This document shows, in pieces, positions 61,682-64,000 of a DNA stretch of 64,000 nt; position 1 is the stretch's first letter; every line of letters begins with the position of its first letter. The stretch is from positions 930,001 to 994,000 of the forward strand of contig NZ_CP042476.1 of the NCBI RefSeq assembly GCF_007993795.1, in the 5' to 3' direction. The notes beneath the pieces are model-generated. The model had not been told where the DNA came from. It saw only the letters and a list, made by a program, of their open reading frames with translations, and ran no database searches. Source of the DNA: Antarcticibacterium arcticum (GTDB lineage: Bacteria > Bacteroidota > Bacteroidia > Flavobacteriales > Flavobacteriaceae). Made by a program: the position numbers and the translations under genes.

Positions 61682-61685
61682 TGGA

Positions 61686-61949
61686 TTATATTGATCTGTG
61701 AGCTTCTATATATTCAGCCATTTTATCAATTGAAACAAAGATCTCTTTTCCTTTTTGAGGATCGTCCAGTTTGATCCCGTATTCCTTTTCAAGCAGGACA
61801 ATAAGTTCCAGGGCATCTATAGAATCAAGTCCAAGGCCGTCTCCAAAAAGCGGTTCATCATTGGCAATATCATTTACCCCCAGTTCTTCCAGGTTCAATT
61901 GTTCAATAATACTTTGTTTTAATTCAGTTCGCAGATCGCTCATTTTCAA
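61686..61949 (-). CDS. acyl carrier protein of the flexirubin operon
   Basis: 87 aa. The phosphopantetheine Ser43 is in GLGLDSIDALEL, and the helical acidic pattern is typical of an ACP. It carries the growing polyene on its prosthetic arm. An ATG two codons in (61943) could be the true start. Its 5' end overlaps the preceding gene by 26 bases, or 20 with the inner start, so it is translationally coupled. Confidence 0.93.
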   Translation of the reverse strand: MKMSDLRTELKQSIIEQLNLEELGVNDIANDEPLFGDGLGLDSIDALELIVLLEKEYGIKLDDPQKGKEIFVSIDKMAEYIEAHRSI

Positions 61950-62535
61950 AATAGTATAATTCTTCTAATTGTTCCGCAGAAAAAACCAAATCGCCTTCCC
62001 GGGAAACCAGGCACAAAAATACATCATATTCAGCATTTTTCCATTCAATCCAGCCACAAACCGCTGCCGGAATACCGGAATTTTCCAATAAAACACCGGT
62101 ATAATCTACTATTAAAGCCGGATTGAAATTTTCAGAAATAAAAAACACGTTTTCACTTTGTAATTTGTGCTTAATAGAGATCTCCCCCATTACAATATTT
62201 GGAAGGGTATACACAAAAGTTGCGGGTGAAATGATCCCCTGCATGGCAATTTGATGCGCCTTATCTGTCTCCAGGCTTGAAGAAGCATTGGAAAAGACCA
62301 AACCAGTATCTGAAGGAATATGCCGATTTTTAAATAAAACTTCGCTGGCGAGAATTCCCAGTTTTGACAAGCCATCCATTTTATGGAATTTAGGATAGGA
62401 AATATCGAGGGCCGTATATGCTTCCTTCAAAAAATCATTAAGCTCCCGGGATCCCTCTAAAGAAAAAACCTCTTGCTTATCAAGGAAGATGCGCTGATCT
62501 TTTATGTGAACAAAAGCGGTTATTTTAAATGCCAT
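61924..62535 (-). CDS. truncated ketosynthase-like protein of the flexirubin operon
   Basis: 203 aa. It resembles the N-terminal half of a ketosynthase: MDGLSKLGILASEVLF, TGLVFSNASSSLETDK and PATFVYTLPNIVMGEISI. It ends before the histidine motifs and has no catalytic Cys at the usual place. It is not a broken gene: it starts and stops cleanly and overlaps both neighbours (11 and 26 bases). The family recurs in Bacteroidota pigment operons as far as I know. Its role is unknown; a scaffold for the KS complex is possible. Confidence 0.72.
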   Translation of the reverse strand: MAFKITAFVHIKDQRIFLDKQEVFSLEGSRELNDFLKEAYTALDISYPKFHKMDGLSKLGILASEVLFKNRHIPSDTGLVFSNASSSLETDKAHQIAMQGIISPATFVYTLPNIVMGEISIKHKLQSENVFFISENFNPALIVDYTGVLLENSGIPAAVCGWIEWKNAEYDVFLCLVSREGDLVFSAEQLEELYYFENERSAN

Positions 62536-63676
62536 TTTCTTCCTTTTTAAAGATCAGTGCCAGGTTACACCCCCCAAATCCCGAAGCCGTTTTAAGGGCA
62601 TAATTCAAAGCTGATTTCCTGTTTTCATTTATTATATGCAATGGTTTTGACACCCCGTGGGCACTGTAATTAAGCGATGTGAACAACCGGTTTTGAAGCA
62701 TCGAGTGCTTGGTGAGAATACTTTCCAGCAAGGCCGATGCCCCCAGCGTATGACCATAATATCCCTTAAAACTATTAAGCGGAACCTCATTTAAACCAAG
62801 CCTGTTAAATGCTATGGCTTCCATCTCATCATTAAACAACGTGGCGGTACCGTGAGCGGAGATATAATCTATTTCCTGTACTGAAATTTCCGTTTGTTTA
62901 AAGGCATTTTCCATGCTCCTCACCAAACCTTCCCCGGTACGGGAGGGCCCGGAGATATGATTGGCATCATTGGCAGAAGCTTCTCCAATTAGAGAAATTA
63001 CGGGAACGCCTGCAGGCCTTTTATTGGTTACCAGAACCGCTACTGCCGCCTCCCCAAGACTTATACCTTTGCGATCTGCAGAAAATGGTTTACAGGGTTC
63101 ATCGCTTATTGCGAGGAAGGAGTTAAATCCCGAAACCACGAAATCTGATACCAGGTCTCCCCCTACCACGATGGCCTGCTCAAATTTCCCTGCCTTCATT
63201 AAACGTTTTGCCACCGCCAGGGCCAGCCCTCCCGAAACACAGGCATTGGAAACCACAACAGGTTCTGTTGTAAAGCCAAAAAAGTTTTTAATCACTTTGG
63301 CCAATTCAGTAAGATAAATGCGGTTTTTGGGGAATGGGGAGCTTTCTCTCAACACATCAATATTTCCCTTGGTGGTAGAAATTATAAGGGCGGTATCTGT
63401 AATGTTTAATCCCGGATTAGCGGCAATCACTTTATGAACTGCCAGCAGCATCATTTGCTCTAATTTCGTAAACTTTTCAGGGGCTCCTATTTTGATAAAA
63501 GCCTCCCGCAAAAGATCAGTTTCAATGATCCCCGCATATAATTCTCCCTTGGGTAAACTTTTGTATTTATGAAGTTTTAATCCCGGGATATTCCTTGATA
63601 CCGCCTCCAGATTTTCTTCAGTCGAAATTCCAAAGGGCGATACAATAGCGTCATCCAGCAGGTAGAGGTCTTTCAT
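62525..63676 (-). CDS. beta-ketoacyl-ACP synthase (active) of the flexirubin operon
   Basis: 383 aa. The active-site triad is intact: Cys146 in VSNACVSGGLA, His in SAHGTATLFND and His in KGYYGHTLGASA. Compared with the KS at 60488 it has a shorter N-terminus and a different Cys context (NACVSG), so the two probably act at different steps, for instance initiation and elongation. It follows the thioesterase gene immediately (stop-to-start distance zero bases) and overlaps the truncated KS gene by 11. Confidence 0.9.
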   Translation of the reverse strand: MKDLYLLDDAIVSPFGISTEENLEAVSRNIPGLKLHKYKSLPKGELYAGIIETDLLREAFIKIGAPEKFTKLEQMMLLAVHKVIAANPGLNITDTALIISTTKGNIDVLRESSPFPKNRIYLTELAKVIKNFFGFTTEPVVVSNACVSGGLALAVAKRLMKAGKFEQAIVVGGDLVSDFVVSGFNSFLAISDEPCKPFSADRKGISLGEAAVAVLVTNKRPAGVPVISLIGEASANDANHISGPSRTGEGLVRSMENAFKQTEISVQEIDYISAHGTATLFNDEMEAIAFNRLGLNEVPLNSFKGYYGHTLGASALLESILTKHSMLQNRLFTSLNYSAHGVSKPLHIINENRKSALNYALKTASGFGGCNLALIFKKEENGI

Positions 63677-64000
63677 TTACAGCAGTCCGGTTTTCTGCTT
63701 CCAATCTAAGAAAAATGGCGGGATTGATAATAACATTTCCCCTTTATCATTGAGAAAAACCTGCATAGTCTCGCCGGTGCACACAAGTTTTTCGTCTTTA
63801 AATATCTTATATTGAAACAGGATCTTAGCGGCCCCTGAATCTATATAAGTCGATTCCACCTCAAAAATATCGCCGTATTTCAAGGGTAATTTATGCTCGC
63901 AAACAGATCTTACAATCGGCATGGCAATTCCCTTGGATTGGGCATCATGGTATGAGATACCGTGCTTCCTGCCAAAATCTTCCCGGCCTTCCTCAAAATA
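63677..64000 (-). CDS. 4HBT-type acyl-CoA thioesterase, N-terminus outside the window
   Basis: The frame is open to base 64000, so the first residues are missing; 107 codons are visible. The segment YFEEGREDFGRKHGISYHDA fits the acyl-CoA thioesterase/4-hydroxybenzoyl-CoA thioesterase hotdog family. The later LPLKYGDIFEVESTYIDSGA and VCTGETMQVFLNDKGE support this. It would hydrolyse an acyl- or aryl-thioester. The next gene (KS) begins immediately after its stop, so it is a member of the pigment operon. An ATG at 63922 is internal, not the start. Confidence 0.85.
   Translation of the reverse strand, partial: YFEEGREDFGRKHGISYHDAQSKGIAMPIVRSVCEHKLPLKYGDIFEVESTYIDSGAAKILFQYKIFKDEKLVCTGETMQVFLNDKGEMLLSIPPFFLDWKQKTGLL

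Noticed and set aside
1..64000. CRISPR arrays, tRNA or rRNA genes, insertion sequences, prophage genes
   Set aside because: No repeat-spacer pattern, cloverleaf with CCA-type end, transposase or phage structural gene was recognised on either strand; a tRNAscan or IS search could still find something I missed.

Overview
The window reads as chromosome of a marine-type Flavobacteriaceae bacterium (Bacteroidota). The evidence is the set of proteins it carries (fused E1 alpha/beta 2-oxoacid dehydrogenase, bacillithiol enzyme BshA, TamB and LptD of the Bacteroidota type, a GH3/serine-hydrolase fusion, a flexirubin-type pigment operon). Promoter-like TAnnTTTG boxes replace the enterobacterial -10, and most genes lack a strong Shine-Dalgarno sequence. 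Coding density is very high; no stretch longer than about 165 bases lacks a gene. I saw no rRNA, tRNA, CRISPR array or insertion sequence.

Layout. 1-2994 (minus): a type III polyketide operon, FAD oxidoreductase > methyltransferase > type III PKS > SDR reductase (cut by the window edge). 3057-4484: envelope and stress-type small proteins (OmpA-like lipoprotein, lipocalin-like lipoprotein, DUF1328 membrane peptide), with two clear terminators. 4612-24452: mainly housekeeping and metabolism (E1 dehydrogenase, 2OG-Fe oxygenase, SUI1 factor, nucleoside phosphorylase, Ppk1, a frameshifted solute-binding-like gene, Ung, MutS2, chorismate synthase, a large FAD/Fe-S oxidoreductase). 24487-33501 (minus): frameshifted bshA, GH3-serine hydrolase fusion, an MlaD/Fe-S protein operon and an amidase. 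33631-48047: LptD, RidA, methylglyoxal synthase, phosphofructokinase, the giant TamB, TsaD, RsmE, TrmH-type methyltransferase and an AI-2E-type permease.

48048-50391 is the only clearly accessory stretch. It holds an AT-rich GNAT gene followed by a 128-base attC-like element, a tiny PLDc_N-type membrane protein, a dihydrofolate-reductase-family protein and a small lipoprotein. The GNAT unit has the architecture of an integron gene cassette: the 7-base box that starts its attC is the exact reverse complement of the 7 bases at the cassette's 5' end. No integrase is present.

50392-64000 (minus) is most of a flexirubin/aryl-polyene operon that runs off the window. In transcription order it encodes a thioesterase (partial), ketosynthase, half-ketosynthase, ACP, ketosynthase, cysteine-less chain-length-factor-like ketosynthase, deacetylase, LolA-like carrier, FabZ-like hotdog protein, GT2-DUF2062 fusion, MMPL exporter with a methyltransferase-like tail, C45 acyltransferase-like lipoprotein and a PaaK/LuxE-like adenylating enzyme. 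These would build, dehydrate, transfer and export an aryl polyene pigment.

Two otherwise intact genes (the solute-binding-like gene at 11990 and bshA) are each broken by one missing base in a short G/C run. This looks more like sequence error than real decay.
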